Shown here piece by piece: positions 25,622 to 34,405 of a stretch of DNA of 64,000 nucleotides; the stretch's first letter is position 1, and each line of letters opens with the position of its first letter. The translations under genes and the position numbers were made by a program. The notes beneath the pieces were generated by a model. The model worked only from the letters and a program-made list of their open reading frames with translations, did no database searches and was not told where the DNA came from. The stretch comes from Bacillus sp. MM2020_1 (GTDB lineage: Bacteria > Bacillota > Bacilli > Bacillales > Cytobacillaceae): NCBI GenBank assembly GCA_011250595.1, contig JAANMP010000017.1:1-64000 (forward strand), given 5' to 3'.

Positions 25622-27395
25622 ATTTGATGTCGATGAGGAGTTAGAGTCACCATTTAGTCTAATTCAATTTAAACGGTTGTTAAATTATATAAAGCCTCAC
25701 CAAAAAAAGATCCTTTTTACCGTTTTCATGATGCTGATCGCCAGCGGTGCGAATTTAATAGGGCCGTATTTGATTAAACAAGCCATTGACGTGAAAATCC
25801 CAAACAAAGACGTTGGGGGCTTATTCATTCTTGTGGGTATTTACGTAATCGCTCTGTTGATTAGCGGGATCTGTATGAAATATCGGATTCGAATCATGAC
25901 TGAGACTGGACAGAGTATCATCCAAAATATTAGGAAAGATTTATTTACTCATTTGCAAAAACTATCATTCTCTTTTTACGATAGCAAGCCGCATGGAAAA
26001 ATTTTAGTGAGAGTTGTAAACTATGTTAATTCTTTAAGTGATTTGCTTTCAAATGGAATCATTAATTTGATCACCGATCTTTTTAGTCTGTTTGTCATTC
26101 TCGGTTTTATGCTATCGATTGATGTAAAACTTACGCTGTATGCCATGGCTGGTTTTCCAGTATTGGCCGCAGTGATATTTTTTATAAAAAATGCCCAGCG
26201 GAAAGCCTGGCAAACTTTAAGTAACAAGCAATCCAATATGAATGCATATATTCATGAAAGTATTAATGGAATTAAGGTTACTCAAGCCTTTTCTAGAGAG
26301 GAAGAAAATAAACGTATTTTTGGTGAAGTGGCTGAGAGTTATCGAGGCTCATGGATGAAGGCAGTGAAAATACAATTTCTGCTATGGCCTTCGATTGAAA
26401 ATATCTCCGTTTTAACAGTCTCTCTCATCTATGTTATCGGAATTTCTATGATTGGTCATGGGGTCACTGTTGGGGCATTAGTTGCTTTCGTTGGGTATAT
26501 ATGGATGTTTTGGATGCCTTTGGCTAATATTGGGAATTTTTATAATGCTATCATAAATGCCATGGCATATTTGGAACGAATTTTTGAAATGATGGATGAA
26601 AAGCCTAGTGTAATGGGTAATCCGGATGCTGTTGAACTTCCAACCATCAAAGGAAAGGTTGAGTTTAAGAATGTCGTATTCGGGTATGAAGGAGATTCCA
26701 AAATCCTCGACAACATTCATTTTATGGTAAACCCGGGTGAAACGATCGCTCTCGTAGGTGCAACCGGTTCTGGGAAAACAACGATCGTAAGCTTGATTAG
26801 TCGTTTTTATGATATTAACAGCGGGAAAATTGAAATTGACGGGATTGATATTAAGACGGTAACAATCCCATCCCTTCGGAAGCAAATGGGAGTCATGCTC
26901 CAAGACCCGTTTATTTTTTCGGGAACGATTATGGATAATATCCGCTATGGCCGGCTGGATGCGACAGATGAAGAAGTGTTAGAGGCTGCAAAAGCGGTGC
27001 AGGCTCATAAGTTTATCAGCCGTTTGAAGGATGGATATCAAACCGAAGTAAATGAGAGAGGCACAAGTCTTTCTACTGGACAGAGGCAGCTGATCTCTTT
27101 TGCCAGGGCACTATTGGCCGATCCGAAAATATTAATCCTCGATGAAGCGACTTCATCGATCGATACGGAAACGGAGCTGGCCTTGCAAAAAGGGCTGGAG
27201 ACGTTACTGAAAGGCAGAACATCCTTTATTATCGCCCACCGGCTTTCGACGATTCAAAACGCAACCCGTATTCTTTTCATTGAAAAAGGTAGAATCATAG
27301 AGGAGGGATCCCATGACGAATTAATTATGCGTAAGGGGTATTACTGGAAGCTATACCATTCACAGCGCGGTAATGAGAGTTGTGTCAGTTCATAA
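25608..27395 (+). CDS. ABC exporter subunit with catalytic Walker B
   Basis: 595-aa half-transporter, membrane domain then ATPase. Walker A GATGSGKTT (near residue 383), Walker B LILDEATSSID with the catalytic Glu, but a non-canonical signature LSTGQRQLISFARA. Together with the preceding subunit one ATP site is complete (this Walker A/B with the partner's LSGGQ) and the other is degenerate. The start overlaps the upstream stop, so translation is coupled. The two proteins are expected to form an asymmetric heterodimer in the cytoplasmic membrane. Confidence 0.93.
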   Translation: MARNKFDVDEELESPFSLIQFKRLLNYIKPHQKKILFTVFMMLIASGANLIGPYLIKQAIDVKIPNKDVGGLFILVGIYVIALLISGICMKYRIRIMTETGQSIIQNIRKDLFTHLQKLSFSFYDSKPHGKILVRVVNYVNSLSDLLSNGIINLITDLFSLFVILGFMLSIDVKLTLYAMAGFPVLAAVIFFIKNAQRKAWQTLSNKQSNMNAYIHESINGIKVTQAFSREEENKRIFGEVAESYRGSWMKAVKIQFLLWPSIENISVLTVSLIYVIGISMIGHGVTVGALVAFVGYIWMFWMPLANIGNFYNAIINAMAYLERIFEMMDEKPSVMGNPDAVELPTIKGKVEFKNVVFGYEGDSKILDNIHFMVNPGETIALVGATGSGKTTIVSLISRFYDINSGKIEIDGIDIKTVTIPSLRKQMGVMLQDPFIFSGTIMDNIRYGRLDATDEEVLEAAKAVQAHKFISRLKDGYQTEVNERGTSLSTGQRQLISFARALLADPKILILDEATSSIDTETELALQKGLETLLKGRTSFIIAHRLSTIQNATRILFIEKGRIIEEGSHDELIMRKGYYWKLYHSQRGNESCVSS

Positions 27396-27564
27396 AGGTA
27401 AAAGGACAAAATTAGTTAACTTAAAGAATAAAACCAATTTTTATTGACAATATATTCATGATCTTTAAATCGACGATATAATTGATATATTAGCTTACTA
27501 AAAATTTAGACACTTGTTATAAATTCCGACTAAATATATTTTATTAAGGACTAGGGGGATTCAT

Positions 27565-28377
27565 ATGGGTAATTTCAAAATGGTTTGTTTGGATATTGAT
27601 GGAACATTGCTGGATTCCAGGCATGAGATTTCTGACAAAACGAAACAAGTCATTCAGAATGTTGCAAATCAAAAATATATTCCAGTCATCTTAGTTTCTG
27701 CAAGAATGCCAAAAGGTATGTCGTTCTTACAGAAAGAGCTAAATATTGTTCAGCCGATTATTTGTTACAGCGGTGCTCTTATTTGGAATCATGGTGATCT
27801 GCTATTGGACATTACGATACCAGTTTCAGATGTAAAGAAGGTGTATACTATTGTCAAAAACTTAGGCATCCATATCAGTTTATACAAGGATGATGAATGG
27901 TATATAGAAGAAATGGATGAATGGGCAAAACAAGAGAGTGAAATAACCAGTATTAATCCTGCTATTTCCGATTTTAGTAACCTATTTACGATGTGGGAGC
28001 AAGGAAATACTGGACCTAATAAAATTTTATGTATGGCCGAATCCCATAAGATACATCAATTGGATGTAAAAATAAATGATTATCTCTCTAGCTATTTAAA
28101 TATATACCCTTCAAAACCAACCTACTTAGAAATAATGCCCAAACATACAACCAAAACTTCTGCCATTGAATTTTTATGCAAAGAGTTTGATATCCTAAAA
28201 AACGAGATTATCGCAATAGGCGACAACTATAACGATATGAATATGATTGAATTTGCGGGACTTGGAATTGCCATGGGAAATGCACCGGAACAAGTGAAAC
28301 AAATTGCTAATGATATCACATTTTCCAATGATGAGGACGGTGTAGCAGAGGCATTAAAAAAATACATTCTATCTTAA
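27565..28377 (+). CDS. HAD-superfamily Cof-type phosphatase
   Basis: 270 aa. Motif I LDIDGTLLDS carries the nucleophile Asp10 and acid/base Asp12; the C2-type cap follows. Motif III/IV is AIGDNYNDMNMIEFAG, binding Mg2+. This is the Cof/YidA subfamily, which dephosphorylates sugar phosphates, flavin precursors or similar metabolites; the substrate cannot be read. AGGGGGATTC precedes the ATG. It stands directly upstream of the LacI-type regulator, but operators lie between them, so co-transcription is unlikely. A possible -10 TATAAT is near 27477 with a poor -35. Confidence 0.9.
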   Translation: MGNFKMVCLDIDGTLLDSRHEISDKTKQVIQNVANQKYIPVILVSARMPKGMSFLQKELNIVQPIICYSGALIWNHGDLLLDITIPVSDVKKVYTIVKNLGIHISLYKDDEWYIEEMDEWAKQESEITSINPAISDFSNLFTMWEQGNTGPNKILCMAESHKIHQLDVKINDYLSSYLNIYPSKPTYLEIMPKHTTKTSAIEFLCKEFDILKNEIIAIGDNYNDMNMIEFAGLGIAMGNAPEQVKQIANDITFSNDEDGVAEALKKYILS

Positions 28378-28412
28378 AAAATCAGAAAAATTAATTTGTT
28401 TTAAAAAAAACG

Positions 28413-28471
28413 TTGAAACGTTTCCAAGATGGTGATATCATAGGTTCATGGAAACGTTGAAACGTTTCCAA
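28413..28471. promoter_or_regulatory. paired operators upstream of the LacI-family gene
   Basis: TTGAAACGTTTCCAA occurs at 28413-28427 and again at 28457-28471, 44 bases apart (about four helical turns), each within an identical 19-base context AACGTTGAAACGTTTCCAA. The second is preceded by an overlapping TGGAAACGTT (28449). These are the exact reverse complement of the operators downstream of the gene, so the regulator probably controls itself. Confidence 0.75.
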
Positions 28472-28523
28472 AATAGAGATAACATAAGTTTATGAAATCG
28501 CTTTAATATTGGAGGTAGTTGTA

Positions 28524-29498
28524 GTGCCAAGTTTAAAAGATGTTGCAGACCTGGCAGGAGTTGGAGTTGGCACTGTTTCACGAGTCATTAACAATCATCC
28601 GAATGTAAGGAACGAAACCCGGGAGAAAGTGAATGCAGCGATTAAACAATTAAATTATATTCCAAACGAAGTGGCAAGAAATTTTAAAATGCAAAAATCA
28701 ACAATGGTTGCGCTGTTGCTTCCGAGTGTATGGCATCCATTTTTCTCAGAACTCGCCTATTATATCGAAGATGAGCTTGACCGAGAAGGGTATAAATTGA
28801 TGCTTTGCAATAGTGGGGGCAGACCCGACAAAGAGCTTTATTATTTAGATATGCTCAATCAGAATAAAGTAGCAGGCATTATTGGAATCACTTACAATGA
28901 CATCGAAGATAGTGTGAGTACTGATATTCCGATTATCAGCATTGACCGCCATTTTGGAAAAAAAATCACATGCGTAACCTCGGATAACTATAATGGCGGC
29001 CGCATTGCCGTAAGAGAGCTTGTGAATGCGGGAACTAAAAAAGCCGCATATCTTGCAACCTATAGTGATGTTTATAGTGAGGTTGAACTTCGGAAAAAAG
29101 GATTCATCGATGAAGCAGAGGCTCAAGGTATCGAATATATCATCTACGAGGAGCTTGATGCTGTGTTTAATGATGAAAAATACTTCGAAAATTTCTTTAA
29201 AATAAAAGAACATCAGGATGTGGACGGGGTATTTGCTAATACCGATCTGCTTGCCGCCAAATATATCGATAAAGCTAAACAATATGGCTTGCGGACTCCA
29301 GAGGATGTAAAAGTAATCGGATATGATGGAATTCAGGATAATAAGCTGTTTCATCCAATTCTATCAACGATCCGGCAGCCGGTTGAGGAAATGGCAAGAA
29401 TGTCTGTTCAACTTCTCTTAAAAAAAATTGAAGGTGAAACATTGGAGCAACAGATTTACAGACTGCCTGTTATGTATAGAGAAGGGGAAACGACTTAG
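28524..29498 (+). CDS. LacI-family transcriptional regulator of the second fructan locus
   Basis: 324 aa. The N-terminal DNA-binding domain MPSLKDVADLAGVGVGTVSR with RVINNHPNVR and a hinge LNYIPNEVARNF is classic LacI/GalR. The C-terminal periplasmic-binding-type domain would bind the inducer, by context a fructo-oligosaccharide, sucrose or a fructose phosphate. GTG was chosen as start: GGAGGT lies seven bases upstream, and the DNA-binding domain begins there. Identical 15-base operators lie on both sides of the gene, two before it and three (two perfect) before the downstream transporter operon. It replaces the two-component system that governs the parallel locus. Confidence 0.94.
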   Translation: MPSLKDVADLAGVGVGTVSRVINNHPNVRNETREKVNAAIKQLNYIPNEVARNFKMQKSTMVALLLPSVWHPFFSELAYYIEDELDREGYKLMLCNSGGRPDKELYYLDMLNQNKVAGIIGITYNDIEDSVSTDIPIISIDRHFGKKITCVTSDNYNGGRIAVRELVNAGTKKAAYLATYSDVYSEVELRKKGFIDEAEAQGIEYIIYEELDAVFNDEKYFENFFKIKEHQDVDGVFANTDLLAAKYIDKAKQYGLRTPEDVKVIGYDGIQDNKLFHPILSTIRQPVEEMARMSVQLLLKKIEGETLEQQIYRLPVMYREGETT

Positions 29499-29523
29499 CT
29501 GTGTCCAATTTTTTAGCTCATCA

Positions 29524-29710
29524 TTGGAAACGTTTTATTGATTCTCAATGATGTAAGATTGAGAGAAACGGCTCAGTTAAGTCCCGTTTTTTATTCTTGA
29601 TTGGAAACGTTTCAATAAAAACAATTGAGTAAAAGATTTTACCAAATCCTTTATCAAGTAAAAACTACTTAACAAAATTATTTTTTTAACTTCAATTGGA
29701 AACGTTTCAA
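29524..29710. promoter_or_regulatory. three LacI-type operators before the transporter operon
   Basis: TTGGAAACGTTTTA at 29524-29537, TTGGAAACGTTTCAA at 29601-29615 and the same 15 bases at 29696-29710. The last two are the exact reverse complement of the operators before the LacI gene. The 3'-most one lies about 30 bases before the first start codon. Multiple sites allow repression by looping. The gap 29499-29743 holds nothing else that I can identify. Confidence 0.75.
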
Positions 29711-29743
29711 TTAATATAACTAAATTGAAAGTGAGGCAAGAAT

Positions 29744-30700
29744 ATGGAAGTGGTAAGGAAGGCAAATCCGATCATCGATTCACCCATCCAAGTAAGAAAC
29801 GCATCAAAACTAAAAAAAATCTTGAGTAATTATCAGCTCTATTTGTTTCTTTTACCCGCTTTAGTCTATTTTATTGTTTTCCATTATGTCCCGATGTATG
29901 GAATATTAATTGCTTTTAAAGATTTTGTTGCAACAAAAGGAATTATGGGAAGTCCGTGGGTTGGATTTAAACATTTTGAGCGATTTTTCGATTCCTATCA
30001 ATTTTGGAGCCTGATTAAAAATACTCTTGGTCTTAGCGTTATACAACTTATCGTTGGTTTTCCGCTTCCAATTTTTCTAGCACTCATGATGAACCAAATT
30101 AGAAGTGATAAGTACAAACGGTTTATTCAAACAGTTGTTTATGCGCCGCATTTTATATCAGTAGTTGTTTTAGCGGGTATGATTTATGTCTTCTTTTCAA
30201 ACAATGGGCTTATTAATAACTTAATCCTGATTTTTGGCGGCGATCCGATTTCGTTTATGGCAAAACCTGATTGGTTTAAACCATTATATATTGCCTCAGG
30301 CGTTTGGCAAGAAACCGGATGGGCTGCGATTATATATCTAGCAGCGCTTGCAGGAGTCAGCCCTGAACTGCATGAGGCTGCGGTAATGGATGGAGCAAAT
30401 AAGTGGCAGCGGATCTTTCATGTGGATATTCCGGCGATTATGCCAACGGCTGTTATTCTATTAATCCTAAATGTTGGTAACATTATGAATCTTGGTTTTG
30501 AAAAGGCTTACCTGTTACAAACACCAATGAACCAGCCGGCAGCAGAGATTATCCCAACCTATGTTTATAAGATGGGGTTACAGCAGGCGCAATATAGTTT
30601 TGCTGCGGCAGTAGGATTGTTTAATTCAGTGATTAACTTAGTTTTATTAGTCTTAGTAAATAAGTTTGCGAAAAAATTATCCGGAACAGGATTATGGTAA
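29744..30700 (+). CDS. ABC oligosaccharide permease, LplB type
   Basis: 318 aa, six spans. It shows YVPMYGILIAFKDF near residue 50, the EAA loop EAAVMDGANKWQRIFHVDIP, and EIIPTYVYKMGLQQ near the end. It is a paralogue of the LplB-type permease at 16.3 kb. It is the first gene of the operon repressed by the preceding LacI-type protein; the nearest operator lies about 30 bases upstream of the ATG. It works with the LplC-type permease that follows 18 bases later and the binding protein after that. Confidence 0.95.
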   Translation: MEVVRKANPIIDSPIQVRNASKLKKILSNYQLYLFLLPALVYFIVFHYVPMYGILIAFKDFVATKGIMGSPWVGFKHFERFFDSYQFWSLIKNTLGLSVIQLIVGFPLPIFLALMMNQIRSDKYKRFIQTVVYAPHFISVVVLAGMIYVFFSNNGLINNLILIFGGDPISFMAKPDWFKPLYIASGVWQETGWAAIIYLAALAGVSPELHEAAVMDGANKWQRIFHVDIPAIMPTAVILLILNVGNIMNLGFEKAYLLQTPMNQPAAEIIPTYVYKMGLQQAQYSFAAAVGLFNSVINLVLLVLVNKFAKKLSGTGLW

Positions 30701-30717
30701 AAGGAGGTGCATCATAA

Positions 30718-31632
30718 ATGAGTATATTAGCTTTAAAGAATAAGAGAATGACAAGAAAATCGAAGGAAGATAAGGTCTTTGATATTATTAACTTTTTTCT
30801 GGTCGCGATCATTTTACTATTGATAGTCTATCCATTGTACTTTATTGTAATTGCCTCTATCAGTGACCCAAACATGATTTACGAAGGAAAGGTATGGCTA
30901 TTGCCGAAAGAGCTGACCCTTGAAGGGTATCAGCGAATCTTTGGAGACAGCAAGATTTGGCTGGGCTATAAGAACTCCATCATCTATACGTTGGTTGGTA
31001 CGATTGTAAACGTTTCTTTTACCTTAATGGCTGCCTATGCATTATCAAGAAAAGATTTATATGGAAGAAATGTGATTATGTTTTTATTCCTCATGACAAT
31101 GTTTTTCTCAGGCGGATTAATTCCTACATACCTGGTTGTTAAGAATCTTGGTTTGCTTAACACTATGTGGGCGCTAATCCTTCCAAAAGCTGTTGCGGTA
31201 TGGAACGTCATTGTGGCCAAAACGTTTTTTGAGTCCTCTATTCCTAATGAGTTATTAGAAGCAGCACGAATAGATGGATGCTCGGATGTGAAATTTTTCT
31301 GGAAGATTGTCCTTCCTTTATCAAAACCGATTGTGGCTGTTATGGTCCTATTTTATGCAGTGGGGCACTGGAACTCCTATTTTGATGCGTTAATCTATTT
31401 GAATAATGAAAACTTATATCCATTGCAATTAATTTTACGAAATATCTTAATTCAAAATCAGGCCTCGACGATGATGATCAGTGATTTGGACTCCTTAGCA
31501 GCAAAACAAAGAGTGTCTGAGCTAATTAAGTACGGTGTGATTATTGTAGCTTCCATCCCGCTTTTAATCGTCTATCCATTTGTCCAGAAGTACTTTGTAA
31601 AAGGTGTTATGATTGGCGGAATTAAAGGTTAA
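30718..31632 (+). CDS. ABC oligosaccharide permease, LplC type
   Basis: 304 aa, six spans, with a charged N-terminal tail. It has FSGGLIPTYLVVKNLGLLN, EAARIDGCSDVKFFWKIVLP as the EAA loop, GHWNSYFDALIYLNN, and ends VKGVMIGGIKG. AAAGGAGGTGC precedes the ATG. Inside the gene lies a cre-like 15-mer (31005-31019), a candidate road-block site for CcpA or for the LacI-type regulator. No ATPase gene accompanies the permeases. Confidence 0.95.
   Translation: MSILALKNKRMTRKSKEDKVFDIINFFLVAIILLLIVYPLYFIVIASISDPNMIYEGKVWLLPKELTLEGYQRIFGDSKIWLGYKNSIIYTLVGTIVNVSFTLMAAYALSRKDLYGRNVIMFLFLMTMFFSGGLIPTYLVVKNLGLLNTMWALILPKAVAVWNVIVAKTFFESSIPNELLEAARIDGCSDVKFFWKIVLPLSKPIVAVMVLFYAVGHWNSYFDALIYLNNENLYPLQLILRNILIQNQASTMMISDLDSLAAKQRVSELIKYGVIIVASIPLLIVYPFVQKYFVKGVMIGGIKG
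31005..31019. promoter_or_regulatory. intragenic cre-like site
   Basis: TGTAAACGTTTCTTT matches the cre consensus TGWAARCGYTTWNCW with two mismatches. It lies within the LplC-type permease gene, a place where CcpA road-blocks are known in other operons. Confidence 0.35.
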
Positions 31633-31716
31633 TAGTAATGATCTGCATTAAGGGGGTGATGGTAGACGTAATTGATTGTTTACCATCCAATTAATATCCT
31701 AGAGGGGGAAAAACAA

Positions 31717-33357
31717 ATGATTCGATCAATCAGGAAAAATGTCCAGAAAAACAAGAAAAAGAGCATGGCAATGGCGTTGGTGTTAGGATTAAGTGCTTCA
31801 TTAGCATTAACTGGCTGCACAAACAACGATTCAGCTAGTTCCGATAAAAAAGCAGATGCTGCCTTTCATAAAACAGGTTTACCGATTGTCGACCAACAAG
31901 TAACGCTAAACATTGTTTCACCAAAGGCAGCTCTCGCACCCGACTATTCCAAAATGGTGATTTTTGACCGACTTCAAAAAGCAACAAACGTTCAAATTAA
32001 ATGGAATAATATCCCTGGAGATGGATATCAAGAAAAGAAAAATTTAATGCTGGCAAGCGGCGACCTGCCAGATGCGTTTTATTCGTCAGGCTTTTCTGAT
32101 CATGATCTCGCTCAATATGGTCAGAACGGCACGATTATCCCATTAGAGGATTTAATAGACAAATATGCACCAAATTTAAAGAAACTATTTGAAGAGAGAC
32201 CAGAGTTGAAAAAGGTTGTAACCGCACCAGATGGACATATTTATTCCCTTCCGCGTGCTGAGGAAATGGATCTAATCGGAATGCCAAATATTATGTTCAT
32301 TAATAAAGTTTGGTTAGACAAACTTGGCTTGCAAATGCCGACAACATTAGAGGAATACCATGATGTGTTAAAAGCATTTAAAGAAAAGGATCCGAACGGA
32401 AACGGTAAGAAAGATGAAATTGGGCTGACTTTCTGGTATAACGGCTGGTGCGGGAATGAAGGAGATTTAATTGGATTATTCGGGCTGCCGGATGCTCCAT
32501 TTGAAGCCGATCACCGCATCGTCAGAGATGGAAAAGTTATTTATGCAGCGGTTCAGCCGGAATTTAAGGAAGCCATTAAGTATTATAACGGCTGGGTAAA
32601 AGAAGGTTTAATTGACCCTGAGGTTGTCACCCAAAAGACAGAGCAGCTTTTTGCAAAAGGGAAAACGGAGAATCCAACACTTGGCTCTTTCATTTGGTGG
32701 GAAAATACGGAAGTAGTTGGACCAGATCGAGTGAAAGATTACGTGGTATTACCTCCATTAAAAGGGAAAGATGGCAAAGTTGTCATTGGGCGTTCAAACT
32801 ATTCTGAGTATGGAAGAGATGCCTTTGTGATTACCTCAGCAAACAAGAACCCTGAGATTACGATGCGCTGGGTTGACCAATTATATGAGCCAAAAATGTC
32901 AGCACAAATTAACTGGGGCCCAATTGGTGAAATTTACGAGGAAGATGCGAATGGTATGTTAGTGAATAAAGAGCTTCCAGCAGGCGTAGCAATGGGTGAA
33001 TTACGTCAAAAGGTTGCTCCGGGCGGTCCGTTTGTAGTGTTAAAGGAGCACTTTGGCAAAGTGGTAGATATGGAGCCAAGGGCGAAAGAAAGATTACAAA
33101 TTCTTGACCAGTATTATAAACCGCATATGGTACAAGAAAACTATCCAGCGATCTTCTTTAGCCCTGAAGAACTTGAAGTGATTAATACGATTGAGCCGGA
33201 AATTAAGGCGTTTGTGAAGCAAAAAGAAGCGCAATGGTTGGTCGAGGGCGGAATTGAAAAAGAATGGGATGCTTATGTAAAGCAATTAAATGATATGGGT
33301 CTTGATAAATTAATGAAAGTTTACCAAAAAGGATTAGACCGCTATAACAAGCAATAA
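31717..33357 (+). CDS. oligosaccharide-binding lipoprotein, LplA type
   Basis: 546 aa. Long positively charged N-region, hydrophobic core, then LALTGC with Cys34 as lipid anchor. It shares with the 18.2 kb binding protein the calcium-loop-like KDPNGNGKKDEIG, APDGHIYSLPRAEE and EGGIEKEWDAYVKQL, so the two are paralogues. The ATG was chosen for AGAGGGGGA seven bases before it; a TTG 45 bases earlier would lengthen the already long N-region. A strong terminator follows, so binding protein and permeases are made in excess over the fructokinase and GH32. Confidence 0.94.
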   Translation: MIRSIRKNVQKNKKKSMAMALVLGLSASLALTGCTNNDSASSDKKADAAFHKTGLPIVDQQVTLNIVSPKAALAPDYSKMVIFDRLQKATNVQIKWNNIPGDGYQEKKNLMLASGDLPDAFYSSGFSDHDLAQYGQNGTIIPLEDLIDKYAPNLKKLFEERPELKKVVTAPDGHIYSLPRAEEMDLIGMPNIMFINKVWLDKLGLQMPTTLEEYHDVLKAFKEKDPNGNGKKDEIGLTFWYNGWCGNEGDLIGLFGLPDAPFEADHRIVRDGKVIYAAVQPEFKEAIKYYNGWVKEGLIDPEVVTQKTEQLFAKGKTENPTLGSFIWWENTEVVGPDRVKDYVVLPPLKGKDGKVVIGRSNYSEYGRDAFVITSANKNPEITMRWVDQLYEPKMSAQINWGPIGEIYEEDANGMLVNKELPAGVAMGELRQKVAPGGPFVVLKEHFGKVVDMEPRAKERLQILDQYYKPHMVQENYPAIFFSPEELEVINTIEPEIKAFVKQKEAQWLVEGGIEKEWDAYVKQLNDMGLDKLMKVYQKGLDRYNKQ

Positions 33358-33367
33358 TCCTAAATAT

Positions 33368-33402
33368 AAGCCAGACATCCTTTCCCGTCTGGCTTTTCTT
33401 TT
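33368..33402 (+). terminator. terminator after binding-protein gene
   Basis: AAGCCAGAC and GTCTGGCTT form a perfect 9-bp stem followed by TTTCTTTT. Partial read-through or a weak promoter must serve the fructokinase, which starts 25 bases later. Confidence 0.8.
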
Positions 33403-33427
33403 AAAAATAAAAAATAGGATGATGTAC

Positions 33428-34405
33428 ATGTTTGATGTCACAGCTTTAGGAGAAGTTTTAATTGATTTTACACCCTCCGGTTATTCGGAAAAGGGGAATG
33501 GTTTATTTGAAACCAACCCTGGCGGAGCGCCGGCCAATGTCCTTGTGGCACTCTCCAGATTAAACAAGAAAACGGCGTTTATTGGGAAAGTGGGCCAAGA
33601 TCAATTTGGCCATATCCTTAAGGGTGTAATGGAAGACCAAAAGATTGATACAAGCAATCTTTTATTCTCGGAAACTGTCAATACAACACTGGCTTTTGTA
33701 AATTTGGATGAAACAGGGGACCGTTCCTTTAGTTTTTATCGTAATCCGGGAGCAGATATCATGCTGGAGAAAAATGAAATAAAGGAAGAAACTATCAAAC
33801 AATCCCAGATCTTTCATTTCGGCTCCTTATCGTTAACAAATGAGCCTGCAGCCACAGCCACTTTTACCGCACTGCAAATTGCAAAAAAACATAAAGTATT
33901 AATTTCCTATGATCCTAATTTGCGTGTTCCTTTATGGGAATCTCTTGAAGAAGCAAAGCGGCAGATTTTGAAGGGATTTGAATATGCGGACATCGTGAAA
34001 ATTTCAGAGGAAGAATTAGAATTTTTAACAGGTTATCGTGATGTGATAAAAGGTACGGAGGTTTTACAGGAACAGTTTGGTACAGCGGTTATTTTTGTAA
34101 CTTTAGGTCCGGAAGGCTGTTTTTACCGAAGCAAAACGGTATATGGCAGTAAAGAAGGGTACCAAGTAAATGTTGTTGATACAACGGGAGCCGGGGATGC
34201 TTTTGTTGGTGGGATATTGTACCAAATCCTTGAAATGAATAAACCATTAGATCGTTTACATGCAGCAGATTTTGAGAAAATGGTCACTTTTGCTAATGCA
34301 GTAGGTGCCCTAACGACAGAAGGAAAAGGTGGAATTCCTAGTATTCCAACAAAGGATCAGGTTGAGGAATTTTTAAAAAGAATTCCTGTGAAAGGAAGAA
34401 TGTAA
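33428..34405 (+). CDS. PfkB-family fructokinase
   Basis: 325 aa. ALGEVLIDFTP at the N-terminus, GGAPANVLVALSRL as substrate loop, YDPNLRVPLW, and [12 protein letters not shown] with the catalytic Asp near the C-terminus are diagnostic of ribokinase-type fructokinases. Of three in-frame ATGs the third is preferred because TAGGATGATG then sits at normal distance and the conserved FDVTALGE starts there. The stop codon abuts the ATG of the next gene, a GH32 fructosidase, so hydrolysis and phosphorylation are coupled in translation. Confidence 0.93.
   Translation: MFDVTALGEVLIDFTPSGYSEKGNGLFETNPGGAPANVLVALSRLNKKTAFIGKVGQDQFGHILKGVMEDQKIDTSNLLFSETVNTTLAFVNLDETGDRSFSFYRNPGADIMLEKNEIKEETIKQSQIFHFGSLSLTNEPAATATFTALQIAKKHKVLISYDPNLRVPLWESLEEAKRQILKGFEYADIVKISEEELEFLTGYRDVIKGTEVLQEQFGTAVIFVTLGPEGCFYRSKTVYGSKEGYQVNVVDTTGAGDAFVGGILYQILEMNKPLDRLHAADFEKMVTFANAVGALTTEGKGGIPSIPTKDQVEEFLKRIPVKGRM

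Noticed and set aside
28449-28471. Pure CcpA cre sites around the LacI-type gene
   Set aside because: The exact repeat of one 15-base sequence next to a LacI-family gene and its mismatches to the cre consensus favour a dedicated operator, though CcpA binding is not excluded.
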